A stretch of DNA of 64,000 nt from Nonomuraea fuscirosea (GCF_003001935.1 NZ_PVNG01000027.1:124001-188000); one strand, 5' to 3'. Shown: positions 50,722 to 59,215, counted from the first letter of the stretch. Translations and numbers: made by a program. Notes: generated by a model from the letters alone, not told the origin.

Positions 50722-51219
50722 TCAGGTGTTCTGGCGTTCCTGCTGTCGTTGCATGAGTTCCGCGATGGCGGTGGGGAGCGTGGTCTCGAAGTCGATCAGC
50801 TTGGCCCAGGTCGGCTTCACCACGATCCGGACCATGCCGTCGTAGAGCGCCTTCACGCCCACCTCCCACTCGGTCCGCTGCTCCGGCGTCATCTCGTACG
50901 TGCCGTTCCACTGGAGGTACTCCTCCGGGATGCCCTCGACGACGTCCAGCTCCGCGTTGCCGCGGAGGAGCAGGACCCTCGGCGGATGTGACTCCGTGTC
51001 GATCGTCAGCGCGACCGCGGGGTTGCGGCGCAGTGCCGGCAGTTTGCGGGCGTTGGTCGCGGTGCACATGACGATCTCCGTGCCGTTCCAGACGATGCCG
51101 ATCGGGATCGCCCTGGGGGTGCCGTCCAGCGCGACGAACGCCAGCCTGGCCAGGTCGCGGGCGAGCAGCTCCTGGCTGAGCGGGCGGTTCAGTACCTCGT
51201 CGATGGCGTGCTGGTCCAT
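50722..51219 (-). CDS. Pyridoxamine 5'-phosphate oxidase-family flavoprotein
   Basis: 165 aa from MDQHAIDEVLNRPLSQELLA. The split-barrel reads LARLAFVALDGTPRAIPIGI-VWNGTEIVMCTATNARKLPA-LRRNPAVALTIDTES, the usual F420/FMN PPOX pattern. It lacks the PNPOx C-terminal substrate motif, so vitamin B6 oxidation is unlikely; an F420H2- or FMN-dependent reductase is more plausible. Begins 11 nt after the cupin gene ends. Confidence 0.85.
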   Translation of the reverse strand: MDQHAIDEVLNRPLSQELLARDLARLAFVALDGTPRAIPIGIVWNGTEIVMCTATNARKLPALRRNPAVALTIDTESHPPRVLLLRGNAELDVVEGIPEEYLQWNGTYEMTPEQRTEWEVGVKALYDGMVRIVVKPTWAKLIDFETTLPTAIAELMQRQQERQNT

Positions 51220-51230
51220 GAGCTGACCTT

Positions 51231-51731
51231 TCAGTTGTAGTAGCGGCGGGCGCTGGAGCCCACGCGCGAGATGTCGGTGCCGTAGATGTGCAGGCTGATG
51301 GCGATCTCGTCGCCGATGTTGCGGATGCGGTGGATGTCGCCGGGCGGCGCGAAGCCGCTGACCTCGCCGGGCGGGGTGTCTCGCGCGCCGATGGGATTGA
51401 GGGCTTCGTCGAACAGTTCCTCGTGCTCGACGCCCGACAGCACGCCCACGACGCACCAGGTGATGTGGTCGTGGATGCGGGTGGTCTGTCCGGGGCGCCA
51501 GACCAGGCTGAGGATGGAGAACGCGCCGTCGGGCTCGACGTGCAGGAGGTGGCCGGCGACGCGGTCGGGCTCGCCGAGGCGCTGGCCGGGGGTCAGGAGT
51601 TCGGGGCCCGGGAGGTGGGTGCGGAGCTCGTCGGCGACCAGTTCCGCGGTTTTCGTCCAGTCGGTTCGTACGTCGACCGCCTGGCGTACGGCGGCGACGA
51701 GGTCGGTGAGGGTTGCCAGGGTCTGGGTCAT
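51231..51731 (-). CDS. Cysteine dioxygenase-family cupin
   Basis: 166 aa from MTQTLATLTDLVAAVRQAVD. The iron-binding His pair is in TTRIHDHITWCVVGVLSG with the following Glu region VEHEELFDE, and the second motif His in GDIHRIRNIGDEIAISLHIY. Cysteine or related thiol dioxygenation is the family reaction; substrate not fixed by sequence. Divergent from the LysR gene 103 nt away and first of three genes reading left. Confidence 0.83.
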   Translation of the reverse strand: MTQTLATLTDLVAAVRQAVDVRTDWTKTAELVADELRTHLPGPELLTPGQRLGEPDRVAGHLLHVEPDGAFSILSLVWRPGQTTRIHDHITWCVVGVLSGVEHEELFDEALNPIGARDTPPGEVSGFAPPGDIHRIRNIGDEIAISLHIYGTDISRVGSSARRYYN

Positions 51732-51834
51732 GGCCGCCTTCTCTTGCGAGGGGGTGCGTCCTGTTAAGGGTCCCAAGCGGCGACTTATACGTCTAATGAC
51801 AATATTGGGGTTAATTCATGCGTACTCTGTATGT

Positions 51835-52749
51835 ATGCTGGATATCCCGAGGTTGAGGGTGCTCGCGGCCATCGCCGCGCAGGGTTCGGTCACCAAGGCC
51901 GCCAAGCAGCTGAACTACTCCCAGCCCGCGGTCAGCCGTCATCTGGCCAGGCTGGAAGCCGAGACCGGGGCCAAGCTCGTCCAGCGGGTCGGCCGGGGCA
52001 TCCGGCTCACCCCCGAGGGAGAACACCTCGCCCGTCGCGCCGCCGAGATCGTCGGGCGGGTCGACACCGCGGCTACGGAACTGTCCGCCATGGTGGGTCT
52101 GCGTACCGGGCGGGTCCGGGTGGCCGGGTTTCAGTCGGCGCTCGCGGCGCTGGTGCCGCATGCGGCGGGCACCCTGCGCCGTGAGCATCCCGGCATCGAG
52201 CTGCACCTGGTCGAGGCCCATCCGCGGGTGGCGCTCGATCTGCTGCGGGCCGGGGAGGTCGATGTCGCGGTCGGCTTCCGATACGACGACGCGGCTCCGG
52301 ACGACGTTCGCGCGACGCTGCTGTTCGACGACCCGATGTATCTGCTCAGCCTCGAATCTGGCCAGACGCTGGAAGGTCATCGTGACGCCGACTGGATCGC
52401 AGGGTGTGAGAACTGCCGCCGTGACTTCCTTGAGGCGTGCGCCAAGGTCGGGTTCGTTCCGTCGATCGCGTACATCACCGACGACACCATTGTTCAGCAG
52501 GCGCTGGTCGCGGCGGGCATGGGGGTGACGACCATGCCGGGGCTGACGTTGCGCACGCACCACGCGCCTGGGATCGAGGTCAGTGTGCTGCCTGACTTCC
52601 GGCGGCGGGTCTATCTCGCTACTTATGGCGAACCGCCGGATCCGCCGGCGACGACGGCTTTCATCAGCGCGCTGCATCACGCCGTCGAGCAGACCCGGCC
52701 TGGTGAGCCGGCCCCAGCCGTTGCGGCCCGACTGCCGCACGGGGATTGA
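51835..52749 (+). CDS. LysR family transcriptional regulator
   Basis: 304 aa from ATG 51835. HTH: DIPRLRVLAAIAAQGSVTKA-AKQLNYSQPAVSRHLARLEAETGAKLVQRVGRGIRLTPEG. The effector domain spans about 90-290. Divergent from the cupin operon with an AT-richer spacer (TAATGACAATATTGGGGTTA), the usual layout of a LysR gene and its target. It most likely activates the cupin/PPOX/VOC genes in response to a metabolite. Confidence 0.9.
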   Translation: MLDIPRLRVLAAIAAQGSVTKAAKQLNYSQPAVSRHLARLEAETGAKLVQRVGRGIRLTPEGEHLARRAAEIVGRVDTAATELSAMVGLRTGRVRVAGFQSALAALVPHAAGTLRREHPGIELHLVEAHPRVALDLLRAGEVDVAVGFRYDDAAPDDVRATLLFDDPMYLLSLESGQTLEGHRDADWIAGCENCRRDFLEACAKVGFVPSIAYITDDTIVQQALVAAGMGVTTMPGLTLRTHHAPGIEVSVLPDFRRRVYLATYGEPPDPPATTAFISALHHAVEQTRPGEPAPAVAARLPHGD

Positions 52750-52805
52750 CGCGTGGCGCGCGGCGGTGTGGGTGGGCACGTGATGTCTCGTTGACGGCGC
52801 GGAGG

Positions 52806-53567
52806 TCAGCAGTCGTCGCGTAGGGCGCGGAGGGTTTCGGCCTGTTCGGCGGTGACTCCCTTGGCGCGTTGGTCGACGGCTTCCTGGGCGGTGAGGCCGG
52901 CGCCTGCCCAGGACGCGGTCTCCTCGTACGGGATGCCGGCCTGCCACCACTCGCGGGCGACCGCCATCGGGGTGAGGCCGCGCTGGATGTAGCGGCGCGC
53001 CTCGGCCGGTCGGAGGCCGAGTTCCTGCCACATGCGTGCGGTGGAGGCGTCGATGCCGTACCCGGCCCAGGCGATGGCTTCGTCGTCCACCCAGTCGGCG
53101 TCGATGTAGCTGTACATGACCAGCGCTCCGGCGTTGCCCGCGCGGCGGATGAAGCGCTGGGCGCGGTCTCGCGGGTCGTCGGTGCCGAAGGACATCAGGC
53201 TGGTGAACGCGTCGCCGGGCGCGGTCGGGTCGTCCGTCTGGCGTGGCTCGCGGCCGTGTTTCACGTCGAACGCCTGGTCCGGGGTGAACCCCTTCTCCCG
53301 GTACGTCAGCGCTTCGTCCAGGGCGAACTCGTACTCGTGCCAGAGCAGTGCCTCTGCTGGGCCGAGTCCGGCGGCGCGGCAGGTGGCGATGCGTTCTGGG
53401 GTGATGCGGGCGGTGGTCCACTGCGTGGCGAGTGCGGGGTCGGTGATTCCGGCCCGTCGCCACGCGGAGGCTTGGCCCGCTGTGAGTCGCCAGTCCCACC
53501 AGCGGTGGCCCTCGTCGTCGGGGATTCCGGCCGCGCGGTAGGGCGCCGGGTCGAAGTGCTGGGTCAT
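52806..53567 (-). CDS. Helical-repeat protein, third partner of the MoxR/VWA module
   Basis: 253 aa from MTQHFDPAPYRAAGIPDDEG; the ATG overlaps the VWA gene stop by 4 nt. It is built of short degenerate units with an A-G-h-(T/D)-x-x-x-A-x-x-W/Y rhythm: RRAGITDPALATQW, RAAGLGPAEALLWHEY, REKGFTPDQAFDV, AGYGIDASTARMW, IQRGLTPMAVAREWW, AGAGLTAQEAVDQ, AKGVTAEQAETL. Each looks like one helix pair, suggesting a solenoid that binds protein. No enzymatic motif. A degraded copy of its end lies at 50111-50183. I know no family name. Confidence 0.7.
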   Translation of the reverse strand: MTQHFDPAPYRAAGIPDDEGHRWWDWRLTAGQASAWRRAGITDPALATQWTTARITPERIATCRAAGLGPAEALLWHEYEFALDEALTYREKGFTPDQAFDVKHGREPRQTDDPTAPGDAFTSLMSFGTDDPRDRAQRFIRRAGNAGALVMYSYIDADWVDDEAIAWAGYGIDASTARMWQELGLRPAEARRYIQRGLTPMAVAREWWQAGIPYEETASWAGAGLTAQEAVDQRAKGVTAEQAETLRALRDDC

Positions 53568-54757
53568 TCTCCTCCGATCTGTACGGTTCGCGCCCAGGCA
53601 GGCGCCTGCCCGCCCTTGTCGAGCAGACCGACGACGACCCGGCTTCGGGTGGGAGGACGGTCGGGCCACGGGGTGCGTCCGTCGGTGAGTGCGATGATCA
53701 GGTCCGGCGGTGGTCCCGATGCTTGTGCTGCCTCGAATCCGGCTCGGAGGTCGGTCCCTCCGCCGCCGCCGAGTCGTAGGTCGGTGATCCGGGCGAGGGT
53801 CTGGGGGCGGTACGCCTGCGCGTCACAGGAGATCACCGTCACCTTGCGCCGTCCGACGCCGACGGCCCGCAGCACGCCGGTCACCTCGGCCAACGCCTGT
53901 CCGAGCATGCCCTCGGTGATCGAGCCTGAAGTGTCGATCAGCACGGTGACCGATGGGGCCGGGCGGTGCAGGCTCGGCAGCACGATGCCGGGGAGTGCGG
54001 CGGCCCTGCGTGACGGGGTGCGGTAGGTGTAGTCCACCCGGCCCGCTGCCTGGGCCAGGCCGTGGCGGATGGTGGTGGACAGGTGGCGTCGCCAGTTGAT
54101 GGTGGGTTCGAGCACCTGGTCGGCCCAGCGGAGCCAACCGGCGGGAATGTCGTCGCGGGCGTCGAGGCGTTCGCGGATGCGGCGGGCGGTGTCGAGCGCG
54201 GTGAGCCGGGCGCCGGTGGCGGACAGCCCGGGTCTGTCGGTCTGCCACGGCCTGGGCTGACCGTCACAGCCGCTCCCGCAGTCCACCGGCTGTTCGTCGC
54301 GGAGGCGGTCGCCTTCCTGCACTCGTACGGATAGAGCCTGGTGGTACTGCTCGGCGGTCCAGCCTTCTGGCAGTTCCAGGCGTGCTGGGGTGATCGCGTC
54401 CGGTGGTAGTGGCAGGTCGGTGAGGTCGTCGTTGATCTCCGCGTCGGCTGCCAGGTTCCAGTTCCGGCGTTCCAGGCGTTCGTTCGTGCCCGGGTAGCGG
54501 CGGGCGTGGTCCCGTAGCAGGTGGCCGGTCTGGTGGATCAGCCAGAAGCCCACTTCGGGGACGCTGCGTCGTTCCAGCTCCTTCGCCCCGACGTACACAT
54601 GCCAGGCCGTGTCGACGGGGAAACGCCTGATCTCGCCGGGCACCACGATCGGGTCCAGGGCCAGCAGTGCTCCGCTCAGGTACGGTGCTCGTGCCACGGC
54701 CCATACTCGGGCCGCTGCCCATTTGTCCCACAGCTCGGGGGACAGTGGCTCATTCAT
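53564..54757 (-). CDS. DUF2201-like protein: degenerate metallopeptidase domain + VWA domain
   Basis: 397 aa. The N-terminal domain (about 1-160) aligns with the putative metallopeptidase of DUF2201, including WNLAADAEINDDL, but the HExxH site reads H75-Q-T-G-H79, so the catalytic Glu is Gln. The C-terminal VWA has an intact MIDAS, DTSGS at 275-279, with TDLRAG and LIIALTDGRTPWP following. It would bind metal-dependent protein ligands and work with the MoxR ATPase encoded just upstream, overlapping by 8 nt. Cysteines at 160 and 164 (VDCGSGCDG) are an extra feature. Confidence 0.85.
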   Translation of the reverse strand: MNEPLSPELWDKWAAARVWAVARAPYLSGALLALDPIVVPGEIRRFPVDTAWHVYVGAKELERRSVPEVGFWLIHQTGHLLRDHARRYPGTNERLERRNWNLAADAEINDDLTDLPLPPDAITPARLELPEGWTAEQYHQALSVRVQEGDRLRDEQPVDCGSGCDGQPRPWQTDRPGLSATGARLTALDTARRIRERLDARDDIPAGWLRWADQVLEPTINWRRHLSTTIRHGLAQAAGRVDYTYRTPSRRAAALPGIVLPSLHRPAPSVTVLIDTSGSITEGMLGQALAEVTGVLRAVGVGRRKVTVISCDAQAYRPQTLARITDLRLGGGGGTDLRAGFEAAQASGPPPDLIIALTDGRTPWPDRPPTRSRVVVGLLDKGGQAPAWARTVQIGGE

Positions 54758-55949
54758 GGAGCAGTCCGGCTGCGCGCAGGATCGGTGTCAGTTCCAGCAG
54801 GGCCATGGGCAGTCGTGCCCCGGGCGGGCGGTGCTGGGCGAGGGCGCGGGCGGCCAGGGTGGCGACGTCGGGGGCGGTTCTGGCGGCCTTGGCGATCACG
54901 CGCCAGGCGGCGTCCCACAGGTCGCCGCTGCCGTCGGCCACCGCGACCGCCACCACCGACGTCAGTACGGCGAAGGCCCGGTCGCCGCGTCTGGGCAGCT
55001 CGAACGCGTCCGGGTCGGCGAGCACCGCCATCGGGTCGGGCAGGTCGAGGCGTTCCAGCCAGGACAGGAACTCCAGTGCCGCTCCCTCCCCGACGGCCCC
55101 CGCCACGAGCACGGCCAGCACCTCGGACGACGCGGCGGCGGACCGGCAGGCGGCGAGCAGGCGGGCGGCGGCCTCCCAGGAGCGGGGGCTGGGCCAGCCC
55201 TTGCCGGCGGCGTCGCCCGAGGGGACCTGGATCGCCAGCGTGGGCCGTACCTCCAGGAACGCCGCCACGACCGCCCGTGCCCGCGCGACCTCCTCGGGCG
55301 AGGCCGGTCGTTCGAACCCGGACAGCGGCGGGCGGGGGAATCCGATGGCCAGCCCCCGGGCGATCCGCCTGCCGTCCACCGGCCAGTCGAGGTGGACGAG
55401 GCGGTTGGCCAGCGGTGCGGCCAGGTCCCAGCCGTCGGCGGCCTCCTCGGGTGGGTTCGCGGCTGCCACGATGCGTACTTTGTCGGGCAGGCGTAGGTCG
55501 CCGACCGTCCGTTCCAGCACCACCCGGAGCATCGCCGCCTGTACGGCTGGAGGAGCGGTGGTGAGCTCGTCTAGGAAGAGGAGGCCGTGACCGGCGGTGG
55601 CCAGGCGTTGGGCCCATGCGGGTGGTGCCAGCCGCATCGTGCCGTCGGCGATCACCGGCAGGCCGGCGAAGTCGCTCGGCTCCCTGATCGAGCCGATGAC
55701 GACCTCGATCGGCCAGTTCAGGGACTCGGCCAGGGACAGGACGGCGGACGTCTTGCCGGTGCCGGGGCTGCCCCACAGCAAGGCGGGCACTCCGGCCGAC
55801 ACCGCGATCGACAACGCCTCAGCCGCCGTCCCGCCGTGATCCTCAATGGCCGGCCCGCTCCACTCCTCGGCTGCGGGTCCTCTGTGCCCGTCACCGGTCG
55901 TCTCGTCCCACCCCTCAGACGCCGGCTCGCCGTGCTCGTCAGGCGTCAC
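54750..55949 (-). CDS. MoxR-type AAA+ ATPase
   Basis: 399 aa from GTG. After an acidic N-terminal tail (1-40), Walker A is LLWGSPGTGKTSAVL near 60, Walker B HGLLFLDELTTAPPAVQAAM near 125, sensor 1 VRIVAAANPPEEA. The C-terminal helical lid spans about 210-399. MoxR ATPases act with VWA proteins as chaperone or remodelling pairs. It overlaps the VWA gene downstream by 8 nt and the serine hydrolase gene upstream by 11 nt, so it is firmly part of this operon. Confidence 0.88.
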   Translation of the reverse strand: MTPDEHGEPASEGWDETTGDGHRGPAAEEWSGPAIEDHGGTAAEALSIAVSAGVPALLWGSPGTGKTSAVLSLAESLNWPIEVVIGSIREPSDFAGLPVIADGTMRLAPPAWAQRLATAGHGLLFLDELTTAPPAVQAAMLRVVLERTVGDLRLPDKVRIVAAANPPEEAADGWDLAAPLANRLVHLDWPVDGRRIARGLAIGFPRPPLSGFERPASPEEVARARAVVAAFLEVRPTLAIQVPSGDAAGKGWPSPRSWEAAARLLAACRSAAASSEVLAVLVAGAVGEGAALEFLSWLERLDLPDPMAVLADPDAFELPRRGDRAFAVLTSVVAVAVADGSGDLWDAAWRVIAKAARTAPDVATLAARALAQHRPPGARLPMALLELTPILRAAGLLHE

Positions 55950-57426
55950 GTCGTACGCCTTCCCCCTGCCAGAACGCCCCGAGCCCCGGCACGCCCAACT
56001 GCCGTTTGAGCAGCTCCAGCTCGTGTGCGGGCAGTTCGCGGCGGACGAGCTCGGCGTTGTCGCGCAGCGGATGATCCGTCATCCGTACCTGTCCGGCGGC
56101 CTCGCGGAACGCCCGCGCATCCCACGGAACGCCGGGGGCCACGACCGCGCCTTCCGCGATTCCGGCCAACTCTTCAGCGGTAGGACGGGTGGTGATGCCG
56201 AGCCGGGTGGTGAGTCGGTCGCCGGTCAGCAGCCCGGCCAGGTAGCTGAGGCCGTCCTGGGCGTGGCGGCGGCGGGGGTCGGCTCCGTGTACCCAGGCGG
56301 TGACGATCTCGGCGATCAGCCGGGCGGCCGCGTGGCTGGGGCGGTCGGAGGTGCCGAAGTCGCCGAGGTCCAGCTGGTTCGCGGCGATCACCAGCGCGAT
56401 CCGGTCCTCGGTCCAGCCGCGGGTGAAGTGGCTCCAACCCCACGGGTACTCGCCGCCGTGCCCGATATAGGGGTGCCCGCCCCCGAAGCCGCCCGAGCCG
56501 CCCGAGCCGTCGAAGACGTTGAAGACGAAGCCGATCGAGGTGTCCTGGCTCGGCCCGGTGAGGGTGCCGCCGGGCGCCTGTGCCGTGATCATCTGCCGGG
56601 CGGTGCCGGGCGACAGTACGCCGCCTCCGCCGCCGAGCAGGGCGAGCACGAATCTGGCGTGGTCGGACGGCGTGCTCAGCGCGGACCCCGCCGGGTAGTC
56701 GCCCGCGTAGAGCTGGGGGAGCGGCAGGCGCAGGCCCGGCAGGGTCGCGTACCCGGTCGAACGGCGTGCGAGCAGCTCGGCCGGGACGAAGTCGGGATGT
56801 TGCGCCCTGGGGAAGACGGTCGACGACATGCCCAGTGGCGCGAACACGTGCTCGCGTACGTACTCCGAGAAAGAGAAGCCCTCAGGGTTCAGCAGCTCGA
56901 CGAGCCGTCCGACCACGGCGATCCCGACGTTGCTGTACTGGTACGCGGCCCCCACCGGCCCAGCCCAGAACGGCGTCAGCGCGCCCCCGTACGCGTCCGA
57001 TCGCCCGGCCGCGAACACCCGCCGCAGGTGCTCCTCCAGCGGCGGAGGCGGCACACGGTCGAAATTGCCCAGGTTGATGCCCAGCCCGCTGCGGTGGGTC
57101 AGCAGGTCGCGCAGCGTGATCGGGCGCGGGCCGTGCGGGTTGACGATCGGCAGGTGCTTCTCGATCGGGTCGTCCAGCCCGATCAGGCCCCGCTCCACGA
57201 GCTGCAGGGCGGCCACGCCGGTGTACGCCTTGGCGTCCGAGCCCGTGGGGCCGATCGTGTCCGTGGTCATGGGGCGGCCGGTGGCCAGGTCGGAGTGCCC
57301 GTACGCCCTGGTCAGCGCCACCTCCGTGCCGACGCCCACCGCGATCGAGAGCCCCGGCGTGCCGCAGTGATCCATGATCTCCGGCACGAACGCGTCCAGC
57401 GCCTCGGCCAAGCCATCGATGTCCAT
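55939..57426 (-). CDS. Beta-lactamase-fold serine hydrolase (class C/EstB-like) with C-terminal extension
   Basis: 495 aa. The SxxK motif is in PTGSDAKAYTGVAALQLVER (Ser near 63), the YxN motif in YQYSNVGIAVVGRL, and a third-motif candidate GHGGEYPWGW. No signal peptide, so it is cytoplasmic unless the start is wrong, and is not a classic secreted lactamase. About 130 residues beyond the core form an unassigned extension. It leads the MoxR/VWA/repeat operon and starts 4 nt from a 45-bp inverted repeat. Confidence 0.85.
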   Translation of the reverse strand: MDIDGLAEALDAFVPEIMDHCGTPGLSIAVGVGTEVALTRAYGHSDLATGRPMTTDTIGPTGSDAKAYTGVAALQLVERGLIGLDDPIEKHLPIVNPHGPRPITLRDLLTHRSGLGINLGNFDRVPPPPLEEHLRRVFAAGRSDAYGGALTPFWAGPVGAAYQYSNVGIAVVGRLVELLNPEGFSFSEYVREHVFAPLGMSSTVFPRAQHPDFVPAELLARRSTGYATLPGLRLPLPQLYAGDYPAGSALSTPSDHARFVLALLGGGGGVLSPGTARQMITAQAPGGTLTGPSQDTSIGFVFNVFDGSGGSGGFGGGHPYIGHGGEYPWGWSHFTRGWTEDRIALVIAANQLDLGDFGTSDRPSHAAARLIAEIVTAWVHGADPRRRHAQDGLSYLAGLLTGDRLTTRLGITTRPTAEELAGIAEGAVVAPGVPWDARAFREAAGQVRMTDHPLRDNAELVRRELPAHELELLKRQLGVPGLGAFWQGEGVRRDA

Positions 57427-57429
57427 GCG

Positions 57430-57474
57430 TCAATGCTTGCCTTGACACTCGCACAATGTCAAGGCGAGCATTGA
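57430..57474. promoter_or_regulatory. 45-bp inverted repeat between the MoxR-operon and the Clp-repeat regulator
   Basis: The arm 57430-57447 (TCAATGCTTGCCTTGACA) and 57457-57474 are inverted repeats over 18 bp with one mismatch, around 9 nt. They lie 4 nt from one start codon and 15 nt from the other, so a protein bound there would block both genes. The inner CTTGACA/TGTCAAG arms recall heat-shock HspR-type sites in layout only. Confidence 0.8.
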
Positions 57475-57489
57475 CGGCATAATGGTACG

Positions 57490-58212
57490 GTGCCCGAGCT
57501 ACCCGACCTCACCGCCCTGCTGTCGATCGTCGAAGAGCGCGACCCCACCGCCGACCCCCTCAGCCGCCTCACCGTGGCCGAAGGGGTGCTGTCCGATCTG
57601 CAGGGCATCGGTGACCGGCTGCTCGGCTACCTGGTCGAGCTGGCCAGGGCCGAAGGCTGCTCGTGGTCCGACATCGGCGACCACCTCGGCATCAGCCGCC
57701 AGGCCGCCCAGCAGCGTTACGGCCGCCGCTGGTCCAGTCTCACCGTCGCCGACCTCGCGCAGTCGGGGGCGTTCGACCGCTACACGGCCCGCGCCAAGCA
57801 GACGCTCGAACGGGCCGAGGCCCACGCTCGTCGCCTGGAACAGCCCGCCGTCGGCGCGGATCACCTGCTGCTCGCCATCCTCGACGATCCCGAGACGCTG
57901 GCCGTACGCGCCATCGCCGCTCAGGGGGTGGATCCGTCCGCCCTCCGCGTCGAACTCGCCCGCGGCCTGACCGCCGGCTCGGAGACGACGGCGACGATCC
58001 CCATCGGGCCCGAGGCTCGACGCGTCCTGACGGCCACGCTGGCCGAGACGGCCGAGCTGCAGCACAACTACGTCGGCACCGAGCACATGCTGCTGGGCCT
58101 GCTGCGTGACAGGTCCAGCACGTTCCTGCGCGATCACGGCATCGACCTGGAGCCGACGCGGGCGGCCGTCCGTGCGGCTCTGGAGGCGTTCCTGCGTTCC
58201 AGGGAGCCCTGA
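57490..58212 (+). CDS. HTH + Clp-repeat (ClpN-like) regulator
   Basis: 240 aa from GTG. Residues about 50-80 form an HTH: GCSWSDIGDHLGISRQAAQQ-RYGRRW. The C-terminal part holds two Clp repeats like those at the N-terminus of ClpA/ClpC: AEAHARRLEQPAVGADHLLL-AILDDPE and LAETAELQHNYVGTEHMLLG-LLRD. There is no ATPase domain. Such proteins are presumed regulators sensing protein quality, possibly by binding Clp substrates. Divergent from the beta-lactamase/MoxR/VWA operon and the likely ligand of the 45-bp inverted repeat. Confidence 0.85.
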   Translation: MPELPDLTALLSIVEERDPTADPLSRLTVAEGVLSDLQGIGDRLLGYLVELARAEGCSWSDIGDHLGISRQAAQQRYGRRWSSLTVADLAQSGAFDRYTARAKQTLERAEAHARRLEQPAVGADHLLLAILDDPETLAVRAIAAQGVDPSALRVELARGLTAGSETTATIPIGPEARRVLTATLAETAELQHNYVGTEHMLLGLLRDRSSTFLRDHGIDLEPTRAAVRAALEAFLRSREP

Positions 58213-58296
58213 GCCGATCGTCACGGCGACGTCTCCGCGCGCAGTCGGGTCGGGATGCGGAAGGCGGTGCGGAGGTTCGACGAGCTAAGGTCATCG

Positions 58297-58311
58297 ATAG
58301 GTCGGGCCTAT
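58297..58311. promoter_or_regulatory. LysR-type site ATAGGTCGGGCCTAT
   Basis: ATAGG-N5-CCTAT, of the T-N11-A class bound by LysR proteins, lying 17 nt upstream of the chosen LysR start. The same ATAGG-N5-CCTAT occurs at 59199-59213. Confidence 0.65.
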
Positions 58312-58327
58312 GGGAGCGGAGCAACGT

Positions 58328-59215
58328 GTGGACGTCCGGCAGCTCGAATACTTCCTCGCCGTCGTCGACCACGGGGGTTTCAGCAAGGGCGCGCGGGCGC
58401 TGTTCATGGCGCAGCCCTCGCTCTCGCAGGCGATCAAGGCGCTGGAGAAGGACCTGGGCAGCCTGCTCTTCCACCGCGTCGGCAGGCGCGTGGTGCTCAC
58501 CGACGCGGGACGGGCGCTGATCGAGCCGGCCAGGCAGGTCGTCCGCAGCATGGAGGTGGCCAGGGCCAGCGTGGCCGCCGTCGAGGGGATGGTGCGCGGC
58601 AGCGTCGCCATCGCCGCGATGCCGTCGCCGGCCGTGGAGCCGCTGAGCAGCATGATCGACCGCTTCCGCCGCCTGCACCCGGACGTGCGGGTCGTCGTGC
58701 GGGACGCGCCGGTGCCGCAGGCGGTGATCGAGTCGGTACGCACGGGCGTCACGGAGCTCGGCCTGCTGTCGGCCTGGGAGCTGCCCACGGTCTCCGACGT
58801 GCGCCTGCACCCTGTCGAGGAGCAGCGCTTCGTGCTCGTCGCCGCGCCGGACGGCCCCTTCGAACCGGCCCCCACGCTGCCCCGCGAACGCCTGGCCGGC
58901 CAGCGTCTGATCGTCGGCGAGCACGGCACCGGCCTGCGCCGCCTGGTGGAGGAGATCCGCGCGTCGGGCGTGGAGGTGTCGATCGCGGTCGAGTCGGAGC
59001 ACCGGGAGTCGTTCCTGCCGCTGGTGCTCAAGGGCGTGGGCGTCGGCGTGCTGGCCGAGGCGTGGCGGACGCTGGCGGAGCGGGCGGGCGCGCTCGTCTT
59101 CGACCTCGACCCGCCGGCCTCGCTGCACCTGGCCATGGTCAGCAGGCAGAGCTGGCTCACCCCGGCCGCCACCGCGTTCCTGGCGACGGCTCGCGCTTAT
59201 AGGCGCGGCCTATAG
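58328..59215 (+). CDS. LysR family transcriptional regulator
   Basis: 295 aa from GTG 58328: VDVRQLEYFLAVVDHGGFSK-GARALFMAQPSLSQAIKALEKDLGSLLFHRVGRRVVLTDAG. An earlier ATG at 58310 overlaps the candidate operator, and GGAG lies upstream of the GTG, so the GTG is preferred. Effector domain about 85-290. Two matching ATAGG-N5-CCTAT sites, one before this gene and one at its end before the dehydrogenase gene, argue that it controls both, as DmlR-like regulators do. Confidence 0.9.
   Translation: MDVRQLEYFLAVVDHGGFSKGARALFMAQPSLSQAIKALEKDLGSLLFHRVGRRVVLTDAGRALIEPARQVVRSMEVARASVAAVEGMVRGSVAIAAMPSPAVEPLSSMIDRFRRLHPDVRVVVRDAPVPQAVIESVRTGVTELGLLSAWELPTVSDVRLHPVEEQRFVLVAAPDGPFEPAPTLPRERLAGQRLIVGEHGTGLRRLVEEIRASGVEVSIAVESEHRESFLPLVLKGVGVGVLAEAWRTLAERAGALVFDLDPPASLHLAMVSRQSWLTPAATAFLATARAYRRGL
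59198..59214. promoter_or_regulatory. Second LysR-type site TATAGGCGCGGCCTATA
   Basis: A 6-bp inverted repeat around 5 nt, inside the last codons of the LysR gene (Y-R-R-G-L and stop), 58 nt before the dehydrogenase ATG. Same spacing and core as the site at 58297-58311. Confidence 0.65.

Noticed and set aside
55846..57474. Long plus-strand frame antisense to the serine hydrolase
   Set aside because: A GC-rich shadow frame; the opposite strand holds intact catalytic motifs SxxK and YxN.
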